A DNA stretch of 46,180 nt from the NCBI GenBank assembly GCA_964644845.1, contig CAZXXS010000082.1, positions 1-46,180 of the forward strand. Direction: 5' to 3'. Source of the stretch: Geothermovivens sp964644845. GTDB taxonomy: Bacteria > Zhuqueibacterota > Zhuqueibacteria > Oleimicrobiales > Geothermoviventaceae. Positions 31,915 to 41,548 of the stretch are shown here, piece after piece (position 1 is the first letter of the stretch; every line of letters starts with the position of its first letter). Made by a program: the position numbers and the translations under genes. The notes under the pieces were generated by a model. The model had not been told where the DNA came from, made no database searches, and saw only the letters and a list, made by a program, of their open reading frames with translations.

Positions 31915-32781
31915 GTGGCCGCAGTTCGGGACAGCTGTCGTGATTCGCGCGGGGAATTTTACGGCCAGTCTGTTGACAACAGCGAAGTGCCGCCTCAACA
32001 CCGACCGGGCTACAACGGAATTGCTTGGCTTGTGCACACGGAAGGGCTCAAACCGATTTTCGTACCTGCCTACGCGGCTCTCGACCTGGAACACAGTTTT
32101 ACCCGGGATAGCTTGCGGGACATGTTCGAGCCCAAACATGCCGCTCTTCAGTTACGCCAGTTAACGGATCGGGCGGTGGAGCTCAACCCGGTGCTTACAC
32201 CGAGCTTGCGTGTCCGGAGCTGGACGCGTTTCGAGGTCGTAGGGCCCAATGCCGTTGGCGTCGCCTTTCGCTGTCGATTCCGGGACTTGACGTTCTTCAA
32301 TTACGGTTGCGCTGGTTTGTTTTGGCAAGCGACGTCTACGCACCGGAGGAGAAGAGAATCTGGCTTTGGGGCATCAGCTGTGCCCACCCCGAGCAACACT
32401 GGGTCGGTGCTTTGTCGAAAAAGCAGGGGGTAGCCAGCACACACGTCTCCATTCAAGGAATTCTTAACGTTCTGGTTTGCACAGAACTTCCAAGCAATTC
32501 TGGCAAATCACTTTTCGGACTACCGTAATGTCCTGCCTTTCTTCTTCGGTTGCTTTCCTAAAATGGTTCTTACCTACGTTTTCGGCGACGACCGCAGAAT
32601 TCGTTTCTCACAGTTTCCGGCAGGTGGGGGCGAGGCTAAACCCACCTGGGATTTCCAGCTCATCGTACCCGAACCGTGTCTGGACAAGACGCACGGCTTC
32701 CGAGCTCAGTTGATCTACAAACCCTTCGTTAACGCAGAAGGTGCCAAAGCTGAAGCCCCGCGTTGGCTCAGCATGGAGTAG
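31915..32781 (+). pseudogene. frameshifted gene of an uncharacterised family (about 290 residues when repaired)
   Basis: Three pieces in two frames read as one protein: RPGYNGIAWLVHTEG...PIFVPAYAALDLEH and SWTRFEVVGPNAV through NYGCAGLFW (from GTG 31915), then ASDVYAPEEKRIWLWGIS in the +0 frame after about 32326, then HFSDYRNVLPFFFG...MVLTYVFGDDRRIRFSQFPAGGG and KPTWDFQLIVPE back in the first frame, ending at 32781. The first break fits loss of one G in a GG run at 32325-32326; the second lies near a CACACA tract (32437-32443). I recall similar intact proteins (GYNGIA, FWASY.NAPEDK, SPSGGG, NPAWDFQ) of unknown role in planctomycetes and relatives. All tyrosines are TAC as in live genes, so decay is recent or the breaks are sequence errors. 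Confidence 0.7.
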
Positions 32782-33342
32782 ATGGGAAATCAGTAGGCTG
32801 GGGGACTGACGGTGTCCGGGGGGTTGGGTTCGGCAAGGGGTTCCGTCCCGAAATGGGATCCAACGCCTGCGCTGAATCTTCGCTTCGTTCGCACAAAGAT
32901 GCGCAAATGGAGAAAGCCGGGCGAACCCGCAGCTTTTCCAAACCTTCGGAGGGAACCGGTTCTGAGTAGCAAGTCCTGATGCAAGACTGGTTCTTGTGCT
33001 TCCCAACAAAACAGATTCTTAGGCCAATTTTCGTCAGCTGTAACCAACTACAGGTGGCTCGGAGAAAGATGTGGAGCAACACTTGGGACGCTGGTTCTCT
33101 TGGGCGCCACAGAAATGTATTTGCCGTGGCGGTTTTCGGGTATGTGAGTCGTGGAGGAAGTAGGACCCTCTGGCCGGACAACGGGGCTCGTCGTAAACTC
33201 CAGAGAGGGCCAGAAGTGCCGAAAATCCAGGACTTTTCCGTGCCGTTGACCAGCGCCTTGCATTGAGCGGCGTGTAAGGGCAAAACGAGTCGTGCCGCCC
33301 AACAGCTTTTGGGGGTGCTGTTGTGCCCGCCTTGGCTGTAGA
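32782..33342. other. gene-free stretch between the broken gene and the convergent envelope gene
   Basis: 561 bases with no credible gene, between two convergent transcription units. Nothing beyond short GC-rich repeats seen. Confidence 0.45.
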
Positions 33343-35046
33343 TTACGGTTTCGGTAGGTCGATTTTCTCGAGCTTGGCAAGCAATCCCGTGACAGCAGGT
33401 TCCATCCGGTAATTCGGGTAGCGTTTCACCAGTTCTTTCAGGATGGTTTTGCCCTCACTGTAGCGACCCAGCTTGAACAAACAGGCAGCAATGTTGATCC
33501 AAGCGTAAGGTCTCCGGTCGCCATCGGGAAGGTTCGACGCCCTGATGTAGGCGTCGATGGCGTCCTGGATGCGCCCTTCGTTTTCGTAGGTGCGTCCAAG
33601 CCAGTAAGCCGCGTTGTCTGCGTACGGGTTCTGGGGATCAAGCCGGATGAGATCGCGAAAAATGATGCGGGCCTTGGCATAATCCCCGGTTCGGTAGTTG
33701 GCCAAACCGATGCTGAAAACCATGAGGTAGCGGACGCTGGGTGGTAGGTACCGAAAGGCGGAATCCCGCAACGGGTTGGTTCGAGCGCTGTCGCTCATCA
33801 GCCCCCGTGGCAGCACGACAACCTTGTTGGAGTTCGACTGTCCCGATCGCTGCGCGTAGTACCGCTGATTCAGGTCGCTGAGTTCACGCCGAAGATCGGC
33901 AATTTCGCTCTTGGCTCGGTCGAGTTTGTCCCGGAGGTGCTCCAGCTCATCAAGGACAGCGGCCAGTGGTGCACCTTCACCCCGGCCTCTCGGGCGGGTG
34001 CCGTCGTAGTCTCCAGGAAACGTAAATTTCGCTCTTAGACCGACGTTGAAGCGCCAGCCAGGGTAGTTCGGGAGTGCTGAAATGCGGCGGACCGGTGTGG
34101 TGTAGTCCGTTTCGTCGGTGCCGCCCAGCAGGCGAATGTCGAGAGCGAATTCGGCCACGAGTCCCGGAAAAAGCTCGTAGCTAAAGCCGGGTGAGAGGTA
34201 GAAGTAGTCTTCGCGGCTGTAAGCCGTCGCGGGTGGCGGCACGAGAAAGTGAGAGCCAAAAGCTTGCAACCAGTAGGAAACCGGTCCACGGTCCAGCGAG
34301 GCCCCAAAGCCAAGGTTGACGGAACGCGTTGTGTTCTTGACCCGGATCCGGTCCTGATCTGGTGGGGCTTCAGTCAGTTTCGCCCCGTAATCGCCGTAAT
34401 CGGTGAAACCAAGGCTCAGGTGAAAGGCTTGATCCGACGGCAGGTTGTTGTAGAACGGGCGAAAAGAAACGATTCCGGTCAATCCCCACTGAAATGTACC
34501 TGCGGAGTACGGTTCCAAAATGAGGTTGTGGTAGCGTCCCAGAGGCACCCGACCATCCACCGCGAAGGCAAAATTGAACGGCTGATCTTGTCTTTTCTGG
34601 GTGCCGTACTTGGCCGAAAGGAAAACGTCGTCGGGCACATTGAAACCCGTGGGCCCTTTGTGTGTGTCCTGGTAAAGATGAGGTGTGAAGGTTAGCTCGA
34701 TGTTGTACGGCGTTGTGTAGGAGACGCCAATTGCCCCCTGAACATCCCAGTATACAACGGTTTGTGGAAGCCTTTTCCCCTTGAGGAGACTTGGCTTGGT
34801 GAAAACGCGCGTGTGCGCGTGCACACGAACGCGCCCAGGTGGGTCAATCCAGGCTGCGCGAACGTAGGGAAGCCCCGGTCCCGTGTTCAACGTTTGGGAT
34901 TGCGCAGACACCGGACACAGGACCAAAGCGGTAAGAAAAGCCAAAGCGTACCCGCGTCCGATGCGCTTCACGACGTGAACAACGCTGCACCCGCCGGTCT
35001 TCGCTGAGGAAAGATCGGCTTTGCAGATGCTAATCGTCCTGCGCAT
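33343..35046 (-). CDS. exported beta-barrel-like protein with coiled coil and TPR repeats
   Basis: About 567 residues from the ATG at 35046, which follows an AAAGGGGG ribosome binding site; a longer frame to 35148 lacks one. A signal peptide is likely at RGYALAFLTALVLCPVSAQS (about residues 30-50). The next 300 residues are rich in alternating aromatic/polar strands (SYTTPYNIELTFTP, YHNLILEPYSAGTFQWGLTG, EDYFYLSPGFSYELFPGLVAEF), as in outer-membrane beta-barrels. A coiled coil follows (LDELEHLRDKLDRAKSEIAD), then at least three TPR units to the C-terminus (YADNAAYWLGRTYENEGRIQDAI). The TPRs would lie in the periplasm. It is transcribed divergently from the cargo/TonB operon. The function is unknown; an outer-membrane scaffold or secretion factor is possible. 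Confidence 0.75.
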   Translation of the reverse strand: MRRTISICKADLSSAKTGGCSVVHVVKRIGRGYALAFLTALVLCPVSAQSQTLNTGPGLPYVRAAWIDPPGRVRVHAHTRVFTKPSLLKGKRLPQTVVYWDVQGAIGVSYTTPYNIELTFTPHLYQDTHKGPTGFNVPDDVFLSAKYGTQKRQDQPFNFAFAVDGRVPLGRYHNLILEPYSAGTFQWGLTGIVSFRPFYNNLPSDQAFHLSLGFTDYGDYGAKLTEAPPDQDRIRVKNTTRSVNLGFGASLDRGPVSYWLQAFGSHFLVPPPATAYSREDYFYLSPGFSYELFPGLVAEFALDIRLLGGTDETDYTTPVRRISALPNYPGWRFNVGLRAKFTFPGDYDGTRPRGRGEGAPLAAVLDELEHLRDKLDRAKSEIADLRRELSDLNQRYYAQRSGQSNSNKVVVLPRGLMSDSARTNPLRDSAFRYLPPSVRYLMVFSIGLANYRTGDYAKARIIFRDLIRLDPQNPYADNAAYWLGRTYENEGRIQDAIDAYIRASNLPDGDRRPYAWINIAACLFKLGRYSEGKTILKELVKRYPNYRMEPAVTGLLAKLEKIDLPKP

Positions 35047-35492
35047 CTGAAAGCCCCCTTTCGTTCTTGTCCAACCCTCTCTCTGGCATTTGGCGAAGAG
35101 CCTCTCCAAAACCCGGGCCAAAGTACAAAAAGTTGTTACAAGACGCAAGCAAAAATCTTCTGCATTTCACAAGTGTTGCCTGTAAATCGCGTCCCCTCGG
35201 CCGCGTGACACGGCGTCAACCTTCGGCAACTTGGCGTTCAGTGGTTGAAAGAAAACTTTATTTACTCCTGGCGCAGTTTCTCCGGCCACTTTCTTCGATC
35301 CTAACCTACCTGCAAACATGTCTTACTGTGGCACGCAATTCGCACAGATGTGACCTGAATCGCCTTCTTTTTTGACCAAAAGCTTAATTTGACCGTGGGT
35401 TCAGACGGCAGGGAGGCCCATCGTTTGTTCGGCTGCCAGCATCGTGGATTGAGTTCGGTCCCTGCTGGTCGACTTTTGCTCAGGAGGAGGTC
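35047..35492. other. divergent promoter region
   Basis: 446 bases between divergent genes. Two direct copies of TTTGACC start 17 bases apart (35371 and 35388). A weak minus-strand TTGCGT-N17-TACTTT lies in the AT-rich zone around 35120-35150. A strong CAGGAGGAGG ribosome binding site ends the region for the plus-strand gene. No clear consensus promoter for either side. Confidence 0.45.
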
Positions 35493-37220
35493 ATGTTAGC
35501 AAAAGGAGTTTGGTCCCGGTGTCTTCGGGTTTGCCTTTGTGTTTGCTTTCTGGCTGGCACACTAACGCCTATGGCGGCTGCCACGGGACTCACCGGGGCC
35601 CGGCAGTACCAGCCGGTGGTGGTACATGGGAAAGCCGTTTCTGCCCTCACCGGGGCGCCAGTCGACCAGCTTGCACTTTTTGTGTACGCTTCGGCTTCGC
35701 AGGACTGGCAGAGGGTGCCCTTGCAAATCGACGAAAGGGTTTTGGCACCTGACCCCTGGGATCCCGGGTCGCAAAGGCTTTTGTACTTCGCTGAAGACGA
35801 CGGTTTGCTGGATGCCGACGACGAACTGGTGTTCATGTGCAAGGACTTGGGTGACCGTGCAGGGCCAAACGTGTGGCTCGACGTGCCCGAGACTTGCACT
35901 CACCCACGTGTGGAAATCAAGGTGGTCGATCCGCTTTCCGGGCGGGCGGCTTGGGGCTACCTTTACCGCGCCTCTGTTTTTCGAAACGGAAATCCAGAAC
36001 CTTACCACTTTTCCTACGACGCCGGACAGGACCGTGTCTCAACGGCTTCGTACGAAGTTCGCCTTGGCCGTGAAACGGGACTTGTGGAAGACATGGCCGT
36101 GTTGCCGCCCTGGGGTTCAGGTGTGGATTTTTTCGACACACAGAAGATTCGAATGGTTGGTCTGCTCACTGTTTTCTCGCTTTCCCTACCCTTTGGTCGT
36201 GACTGGAACCCACAGGCCGCCAACGAGCGCGACAATCTGTTCATTTACCAGGATTCCACACGAACAACCCGAAGACCGGTCGTCCGTTTGGTTCGGAGGG
36301 CCCTACAAGCGATTAAGTTCGGCGTCTACGTGTTTGACGATGCTCGTTTCCCCGTAGTAACCAAATTCTACCCGTACTCCGTTACCTTGGCCGGCGGTGC
36401 CGATCTTTCAAACCTCGGGGAGTCTGTGGATGTAGAACTGGATCTGCTGCGTCAGAGCTGGGACTTCAACGCTGCGGCAACGGGGATGCGCTGGATGAAT
36501 CGCTACAACGACGGGGTGGTGATCGATGGAGAACCGGACACGGTAAACCGGAAGGTAGACTTGCCCATTCGAGAGTGGTTTGCGGCGACGGGCGACCAGG
36601 GTACACTGTTCACCTACGTGAGTTTCGCAGACACCTTGGGCCAACGTCAGGTGCTCTACTACCTCGACAACAAGAACGGGGGGCAGGCTGACGGGACCCA
36701 AGTGGACGGAGGCGACACTGGCGAGGACAGCGTGTCGTACGGTGACATCGGCATTCTGGCTACCGGCAAGTCGGAGCGTCCAAACTTGCGGCTCGATTTT
36801 CAGGCCTACTTCTTGCCTGGCAACATCGACAGAACGGAGGTGGAAGACCTGGTTCAAGCCGTCGCGCACCCTCTGACTGTGGAAACCCACGCTCAAACCT
36901 ACGGGCAAACCCGTGTTGCCGAACCTGCGCCCAACTTGCTCGCAGCATTCAGTCTGCAACCCGCTTACCCAAACCCGTTCAACGCTGCGACGCAAATCCG
37001 TTTCTCCCTGCCACGAGAGGCTCGACTCAGAGCCACAATTGTTGATCAACTTGGTAGAACCCGACGGGTGCTTGTGGACGCGAAGCTCAGTCGCGGGATC
37101 CACCGGCTGACCTGGGACGGCCGTGACGACGCTGGACGGGATCTCCCGAGCGGCACTTACTTGTTGCGCGTTTGGGCAGATGGCCAGGTGATTTCGCGAA
37201 AACTGACGTTGTTGCGCTGA
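35493..37220 (+). CDS. exported protein with C-terminal sorting/FlgD-like domain (type IX cargo style)
   Basis: 575 residues. Signal peptide at 1-30 (RVCLCVCFLAGTLTPMAAA). The body (about 35-470) is unrecognised, mostly beta, rich in Asp and aromatic residues. The last 85 residues begin AYPNPFN (491-497) and run through GIHRLTWDGRDDAGRDLPSGTYLLRV to KLTLLR, the typical pattern of FlgD-like Ig/type A sorting domains that route proteins through the type IX secretion system in FCB bacteria. AGGAGGAGG stands just before the ATG. It heads an operon with a lipoprotein 17 bases later and a TonB receptor. It may be a surface-exposed binding or processing protein feeding the receptor; that is inference. 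Confidence 0.82.
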   Translation: MLAKGVWSRCLRVCLCVCFLAGTLTPMAAATGLTGARQYQPVVVHGKAVSALTGAPVDQLALFVYASASQDWQRVPLQIDERVLAPDPWDPGSQRLLYFAEDDGLLDADDELVFMCKDLGDRAGPNVWLDVPETCTHPRVEIKVVDPLSGRAAWGYLYRASVFRNGNPEPYHFSYDAGQDRVSTASYEVRLGRETGLVEDMAVLPPWGSGVDFFDTQKIRMVGLLTVFSLSLPFGRDWNPQAANERDNLFIYQDSTRTTRRPVVRLVRRALQAIKFGVYVFDDARFPVVTKFYPYSVTLAGGADLSNLGESVDVELDLLRQSWDFNAAATGMRWMNRYNDGVVIDGEPDTVNRKVDLPIREWFAATGDQGTLFTYVSFADTLGQRQVLYYLDNKNGGQADGTQVDGGDTGEDSVSYGDIGILATGKSERPNLRLDFQAYFLPGNIDRTEVEDLVQAVAHPLTVETHAQTYGQTRVAEPAPNLLAAFSLQPAYPNPFNAATQIRFSLPREARLRATIVDQLGRTRRVLVDAKLSRGIHRLTWDGRDDAGRDLPSGTYLLRVWADGQVISRKLTLLR

Positions 37221-37237
37221 CCGTTCGGGTTAGGGAC

Positions 37238-38053
37238 ATGCCACCCGGGTTGTTCAGGCACTTCCCCAAGGCTGCCCTGTTGGTCGCTGCGCTTACGAGC
37301 CTGGCGATCCGTTGCACGGTGGACTACGGCATTTCACCGTTGCCGGGTAGGGTACACGGCAAGATCATTTACCGTGGCGACCGTCCGGCTGACACCCAGG
37401 GGGTGTACCTCATCGTTGCACCGCAGTTTCCACCGCACGCCATCAACGAATTGTACCACAGTCCGAACTCCGTGGACACCAGGCACGACACGGTCGACTA
37501 CGAGATGGAACTCCCTTTTGGGAAATACGAAGCCATCGGCCTGTGGTGGTACGGCACAAAGACGCGCTCTAACCTTGCTGACATTTTGGCTTTGCCCCTC
37601 GACCCTTTTCACGAATTCCGGCCGGTGGGGTTTGAGCTCACGCCGGAAAATCCGGAGTTTGAGATCAACCTTTACGCCAACTGGTCGGTGGTGGACAGGG
37701 ACGCCGGTATCGAGGGTACAATCACTTTTGACGGGCCTTACCCCGAAAACACGGAAGCGACGGCGGTTGCCGCTTACGCGGAGGTTCCACGCAAGAGTAC
37801 GGACTACTTGGTGCTGCTGAGGAGTTTGGATTTCAGCGTGCAGGGGAACCCGTTCCACTACCGGCTCCCTGTCAGGCACGGTACGTACAAGTACATTGCT
37901 GTTTTTTGGCTGGCGAAACGTGCTCCGCTTAGTGATTTCAAGACGCTGGGTTTCTACGAAGTGCAGGGTTGCCCCGGTGTTGTGACGGTGGGTCCGGGCG
38001 AAACGGTCAGGGGGGTGGACATTCGTGCAAGCTGGCGGGGGATCACTCCGTGA
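37238..38053 (+). CDS. putative lipoprotein of the TonB operon
   Basis: About 271 residues. The N-terminus (KAALLVAALTSLAIRC) is a signal peptide ending in a cysteine at 26; the residue before it is arginine, which makes the lipobox imperfect. The rest is beta-rich with two similar halves (GRVHGKIIYRGDRPADTQGVYLIV and AGIEGTITFDGPYPENTEATAVAAYAE), suggesting a tandem of Ig-like or transthyretin-like domains. I do not recognise a family. The start at 37238 is chosen over 37172, which lies inside the previous gene. Its stop overlaps the GTG of the TonB receptor by four bases, so the two are translationally coupled and probably form one envelope complex. Confidence 0.7.
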   Translation: MPPGLFRHFPKAALLVAALTSLAIRCTVDYGISPLPGRVHGKIIYRGDRPADTQGVYLIVAPQFPPHAINELYHSPNSVDTRHDTVDYEMELPFGKYEAIGLWWYGTKTRSNLADILALPLDPFHEFRPVGFELTPENPEFEINLYANWSVVDRDAGIEGTITFDGPYPENTEATAVAAYAEVPRKSTDYLVLLRSLDFSVQGNPFHYRLPVRHGTYKYIAVFWLAKRAPLSDFKTLGFYEVQGCPGVVTVGPGETVRGVDIRASWRGITP

Positions 38054-40242
38054 AGTTGTGGCCCAAAATGTTTCTGGCGTGCGCTCTGGTCGTCGTAGTC
38101 TGGCAGAGTCCTTCAACAATCCAAGCGCTGACCTCCGGTAGCCGAATCCGCGGGCAGGTGCTGGACGCCAAGACGGGCGAGGCGCTTGCCGGAGCGAACG
38201 TGTGGGTGGAGGGAACACAGCTGGGCGCCGCCGCTGACGTGCGGGGCTGGTTTGAGATCGGGCAGATTCCCCCGGGTCGGTACACACTGCGTGTGTCGAT
38301 GATGGGGTACAGAACCGCTGTGTTGAAACACGTGCAGGTGCCGGAGCATTCGAACACGCCACTCGTGGTACGGTTGAGACCGGCGGTGGTGCAACTGGAG
38401 CCAGTCGTGGTTTCCGCAACGAAAATGCGTCAGAGTGTGATGGAGAGCCCTGTTTCGCTTTCTGTGGTAACCGCAGAAGACATTCGGCAGCGAAATCCAC
38501 TCGACTTGAAACAGGCTCTTGAAATGACGCCCGGAGTGCATTTTGTTGGCAACCAGATCAACGTTCGTGGATCCACAGGTTTCACATTTGGGGCGGGCAA
38601 CAAAGTTCTGCTTTTGCTGGATGGGGTACCGGTCTACGCCAGCGACACCGGGGAATTCAACTGGGACCTGGTTTCTCCGGAGGATGTGAAACAGATCGAG
38701 GTTGTGAAAGGCGCCGGCTCGGCACTTTGGGGAGCCGCTGCCTTGGGCGGGATTGTGAACATCATCACGAAGGATCCGGATCCACGCGGGCGTTTTCGTT
38801 ACCGCGTTACCGTTGGCAAGTACGACCGCCCGGCTTTCAGACAGTGGGAATGGACGGACTGGGGACGGCTGCACTACACACACCAGACGCTTAGCTACGG
38901 AAAACGTTACCAGGCGGTGGCCGTACGGTTATCTCTCAGCCGAACAATGGACACAGGCTACCGACAACTCGGCGATGCCAAGAAGCTGGGCGGCACGCTG
39001 AAAGTCGACTATCACTTGCACGGCGGTGGGCGCTGGACAAACTACGTGAGCGGCAGCTGGGTAAGTCAAGGTTTCTTCATCCAGTGGAAGGGACAAAACC
39101 ACCCGTACGAGGTCGATCCCAGCCAGCTCGAAAACCGGGCTCATGTCGATCAGCTAAGTGCTTATTCCCGATTGACGTTGCCGCTGTCAGCAGCGCTGGC
39201 TGTGCAGGCGCGCGTGTCGGTGGTGCGAACCCTGATGGGCAACCAGTTCGGGCAACCTGGGGCTTTCAACCCTGCCTTCGGAAGTGGAGGCGAGCTACAG
39301 CTGGACTGGATCCCAGGTCAAGGTCACAGCGTAACGCTCGGTTTGCAGATTCAACGGGACGGAGGTAGTACCCGCTACTTTGGCGATCACCTCGGTGTTT
39401 ACTTGGCGCCCTACCTGCAGGATGAGTGGCGAGTACTGCCGCGCGTGCGACTCACGGCTGGCTTGCGCTACGACCGGTACGTGCTGGATGGCACCCGGCG
39501 AGAGGATCTGCTCAGTCCCCGGCTCGGCCTCAACTGGCATGCAGGGCAGCACACGGCGCTGCGGGCTTCCTTGGGGAGTGGGTTCCGTGCGGCCACCATC
39601 GTGGAACGATTTCTGGAACTCGAAGTCATGAATTTCACCATCAAAGCAAATCCTGCCCTGCGCTCGGAACGTTCGTGGGCCTTCGAGGCCGGGGTACGTC
39701 ACTACGTGACGCGAGATTGGGTCGTGGATGCCTCGGTTTTCCGCACCGATTACGACCAGCTTATCGAGGCTCACCTGGATCTCATCCGAGGAAACATCCA
39801 GTTTCGCAACGTTCCACGTGCTCGCATCCAGGGTCTGGAAATGGTATCTGAGCTCTCCATGCCCCTTCATTTGCTCGGCAAGCATGCTACCGGAGCGTTG
39901 CGGGCCTCCGTAACGTGGATGCACCACGAAGAGCTTCAATTTCACGATCCGCTACCTTACCGGCCGAAACTGCTAACTCACAGTCAAATCGGGCTGTCTT
40001 GCCCGCGTTGGGATGTGCTGATTGAACATCGTTACGCCAGCAAGATTGACCAGGTAAAGATCTACCCGATTAACCAGAGGGTGCCAATGAAGTTCTGGGA
40101 CGCGAGTTTGCGCTTGCACTGGGGGAAAACAGCTCTGCAGCTTACCTGTCGCAACCTTTTCAACTACAACTACGCGCCAATGGAAAGCAATTTGATGCCA
40201 CCGAGACGCTGGGAGATTAGTTTCTTCTTCCAGATTCCGTAG
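38050..40242 (+). CDS. TonB-dependent outer-membrane receptor with N-terminal regulatory-like domain
   Basis: About 730 residues from the GTG at 38050, overlapping the previous stop (GTGA); an ATG at 38068 is the alternative. Signal peptide at about 1-25. A carboxypeptidase-regulatory-like domain follows (IRGQVLDAKTGEALAGANVWVEGT), then the plug (about 120-235, with VVVSATKM, INVRGSTGF, VLLLLDGVPVYA, VEVVKG-like QIEVVKGAGSALWGAAALGGIVNI) and a 22-strand barrel ending in WEISFFFQIP. Size and lack of a SusD partner point to a cofactor, metal-chelate or small-substrate transporter rather than a SusCD glycan system. The ligand is unknown. The upstream lipoprotein and sorted protein are likely partners. 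Confidence 0.9.
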   Translation: MKLWPKMFLACALVVVVWQSPSTIQALTSGSRIRGQVLDAKTGEALAGANVWVEGTQLGAAADVRGWFEIGQIPPGRYTLRVSMMGYRTAVLKHVQVPEHSNTPLVVRLRPAVVQLEPVVVSATKMRQSVMESPVSLSVVTAEDIRQRNPLDLKQALEMTPGVHFVGNQINVRGSTGFTFGAGNKVLLLLDGVPVYASDTGEFNWDLVSPEDVKQIEVVKGAGSALWGAAALGGIVNIITKDPDPRGRFRYRVTVGKYDRPAFRQWEWTDWGRLHYTHQTLSYGKRYQAVAVRLSLSRTMDTGYRQLGDAKKLGGTLKVDYHLHGGGRWTNYVSGSWVSQGFFIQWKGQNHPYEVDPSQLENRAHVDQLSAYSRLTLPLSAALAVQARVSVVRTLMGNQFGQPGAFNPAFGSGGELQLDWIPGQGHSVTLGLQIQRDGGSTRYFGDHLGVYLAPYLQDEWRVLPRVRLTAGLRYDRYVLDGTRREDLLSPRLGLNWHAGQHTALRASLGSGFRAATIVERFLELEVMNFTIKANPALRSERSWAFEAGVRHYVTRDWVVDASVFRTDYDQLIEAHLDLIRGNIQFRNVPRARIQGLEMVSELSMPLHLLGKHATGALRASVTWMHHEELQFHDPLPYRPKLLTHSQIGLSCPRWDVLIEHRYASKIDQVKIYPINQRVPMKFWDASLRLHWGKTALQLTCRNLFNYNYAPMESNLMPPRRWEISFFFQIP

Positions 40243-41548
40243 TTATTCCACCCGCTTGCGGCTCATGCGTTCGATTTGCTCTCCGGACCCGACTCGGGAC
40301 GAGAAGGGGCGGTCTTGCTCCGCCGTGCCCTTGAGGTACGCTCGCGGGACGTAAGTTTTGTCAGAGCCTTGCGCTTTCCCCGGTCATGTGAGTCGTCTTC
40401 TGCGCGGACGGTTTATTCTTCTGGCGGTCCTTGCCACCCTTACCTGGTGGGAACTGGTTAAACAGCAAGCGGAAAAAACACTGTTCTTCTGAAGAATCGC
40501 GTTTTCGTCCCGTCAGGACGGCAGACCGTGGCCGTGCGTTCACACGAAGGGAGAACAGCCGGTTGGTCTACCCAAAAGGGGTTCAGATCGTTGCTTCGGG
40601 TTGGTGGTGGTTCTTAGAAAGTTTGCGAAAAGGGCCCGAACCACCGAGACTCAGAGCGCACGGAGGAAGCAGGCAGGGGGAACCAGCGGGGTCTGCTGTT
40701 GAGCAACGAGAGAACGGTAATGCTGACCATTCCGGTCAGGGAAATGAGTACTTACGTAACAGCTGGATTTCATTCGAGTTGCGCGAACCTTTCGTGTGCG
40801 GCATAAGCTACATGCCCCTGCGAAGCTGGCATGTAGCACTCGGACGGCGCATCTGTGCACGCAGTTCTCTGCGCGGCCTCTATGCCCTCGGAGCCTCTGT
40901 GGATTGTCTGCGCTTTTTCACAAGGCTCCTAAACCGAAGTTACTTGAAACAGACCAAAGACTGAATCCTGCCGCACTGCCCAACAGGTCCGGCAGGGCAA
41001 CTGCGGTTTGGAAGCCTCGTCGACACAGTCACTTGTTGAACGAACTTTGTCACGTCTCTGCGTCCTTTGGGGCTCCGTGGTTTCCTAGGTTTGGGATTTT
41101 CCCACAAGCTTCTTGGAAAGAACGGCAAAAGCAGTCAAACCCTTCGGCGGCCGCCTCACCTGGAGAAAACCTGCTTTTCAGTTTCCGCGAGCGAGAGGAC
41201 CCTCCTGTAACCTGCGGTAGCAACGGTTACTTCGGCGCGTTGGCACACCGGGATGTGTACTGGAAGGTGCTTTGCAGAGCAATTTTGCCTTGACGACGGA
41301 TCTCCGCAGGTAGAGCGACGAGTCGAAGCGGAGACGTCTACCTCGCTGATTTCGGCACAGCGGACATGCACCTGCAGCACCGGTGAGCATCTGCGCCTGT
41401 GTGGGTGTTGACACACCTCGTAGCTCTGGCACGTGAGAAATTGACACAGGTACAACGGCGTGACAGGTGAAGGGGGGATGACACGAAAGCGAACGGTGGT
41501 TTACGACAAGGCCAACAGCTACTCTTCCTTCCCGGAAGCGGGTACTGC
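40243..41548. other. 1.3-kb gene-free region between convergent operons
   Basis: No gene recognised on either strand; the longest frames have no ribosome binding site or domain pattern. It holds the inverted repeat at 40807-40837 and, near its right end, four spaced TGACA-type words (41409, 41442, 41461, 41479). It contains no tRNA-like fold, and I saw no RNase P, SRP, tmRNA or 6S signature. Confidence 0.5.
40807..40837. repeat. perfect 9-base inverted repeat
   Basis: GCTACATGC (40807-40815) and GCATGTAGC (40829-40837) with a 13-base spacer. It could be a bidirectional stop for the convergent operons or a protein site. No T-run follows on either strand. Confidence 0.45.

Noticed and set aside
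40431..40964. 177-codon open frame in the convergent gap
   Set aside because: No ribosome binding site, no recognisable fold pattern, and it runs through the inverted repeat; probably not coding.
41441..41469. TTGACA as a plus-strand promoter after the regulator gene
   Set aside because: No -10 element at 16-18 bases (CAGGTG instead) and no gene downstream on that strand.
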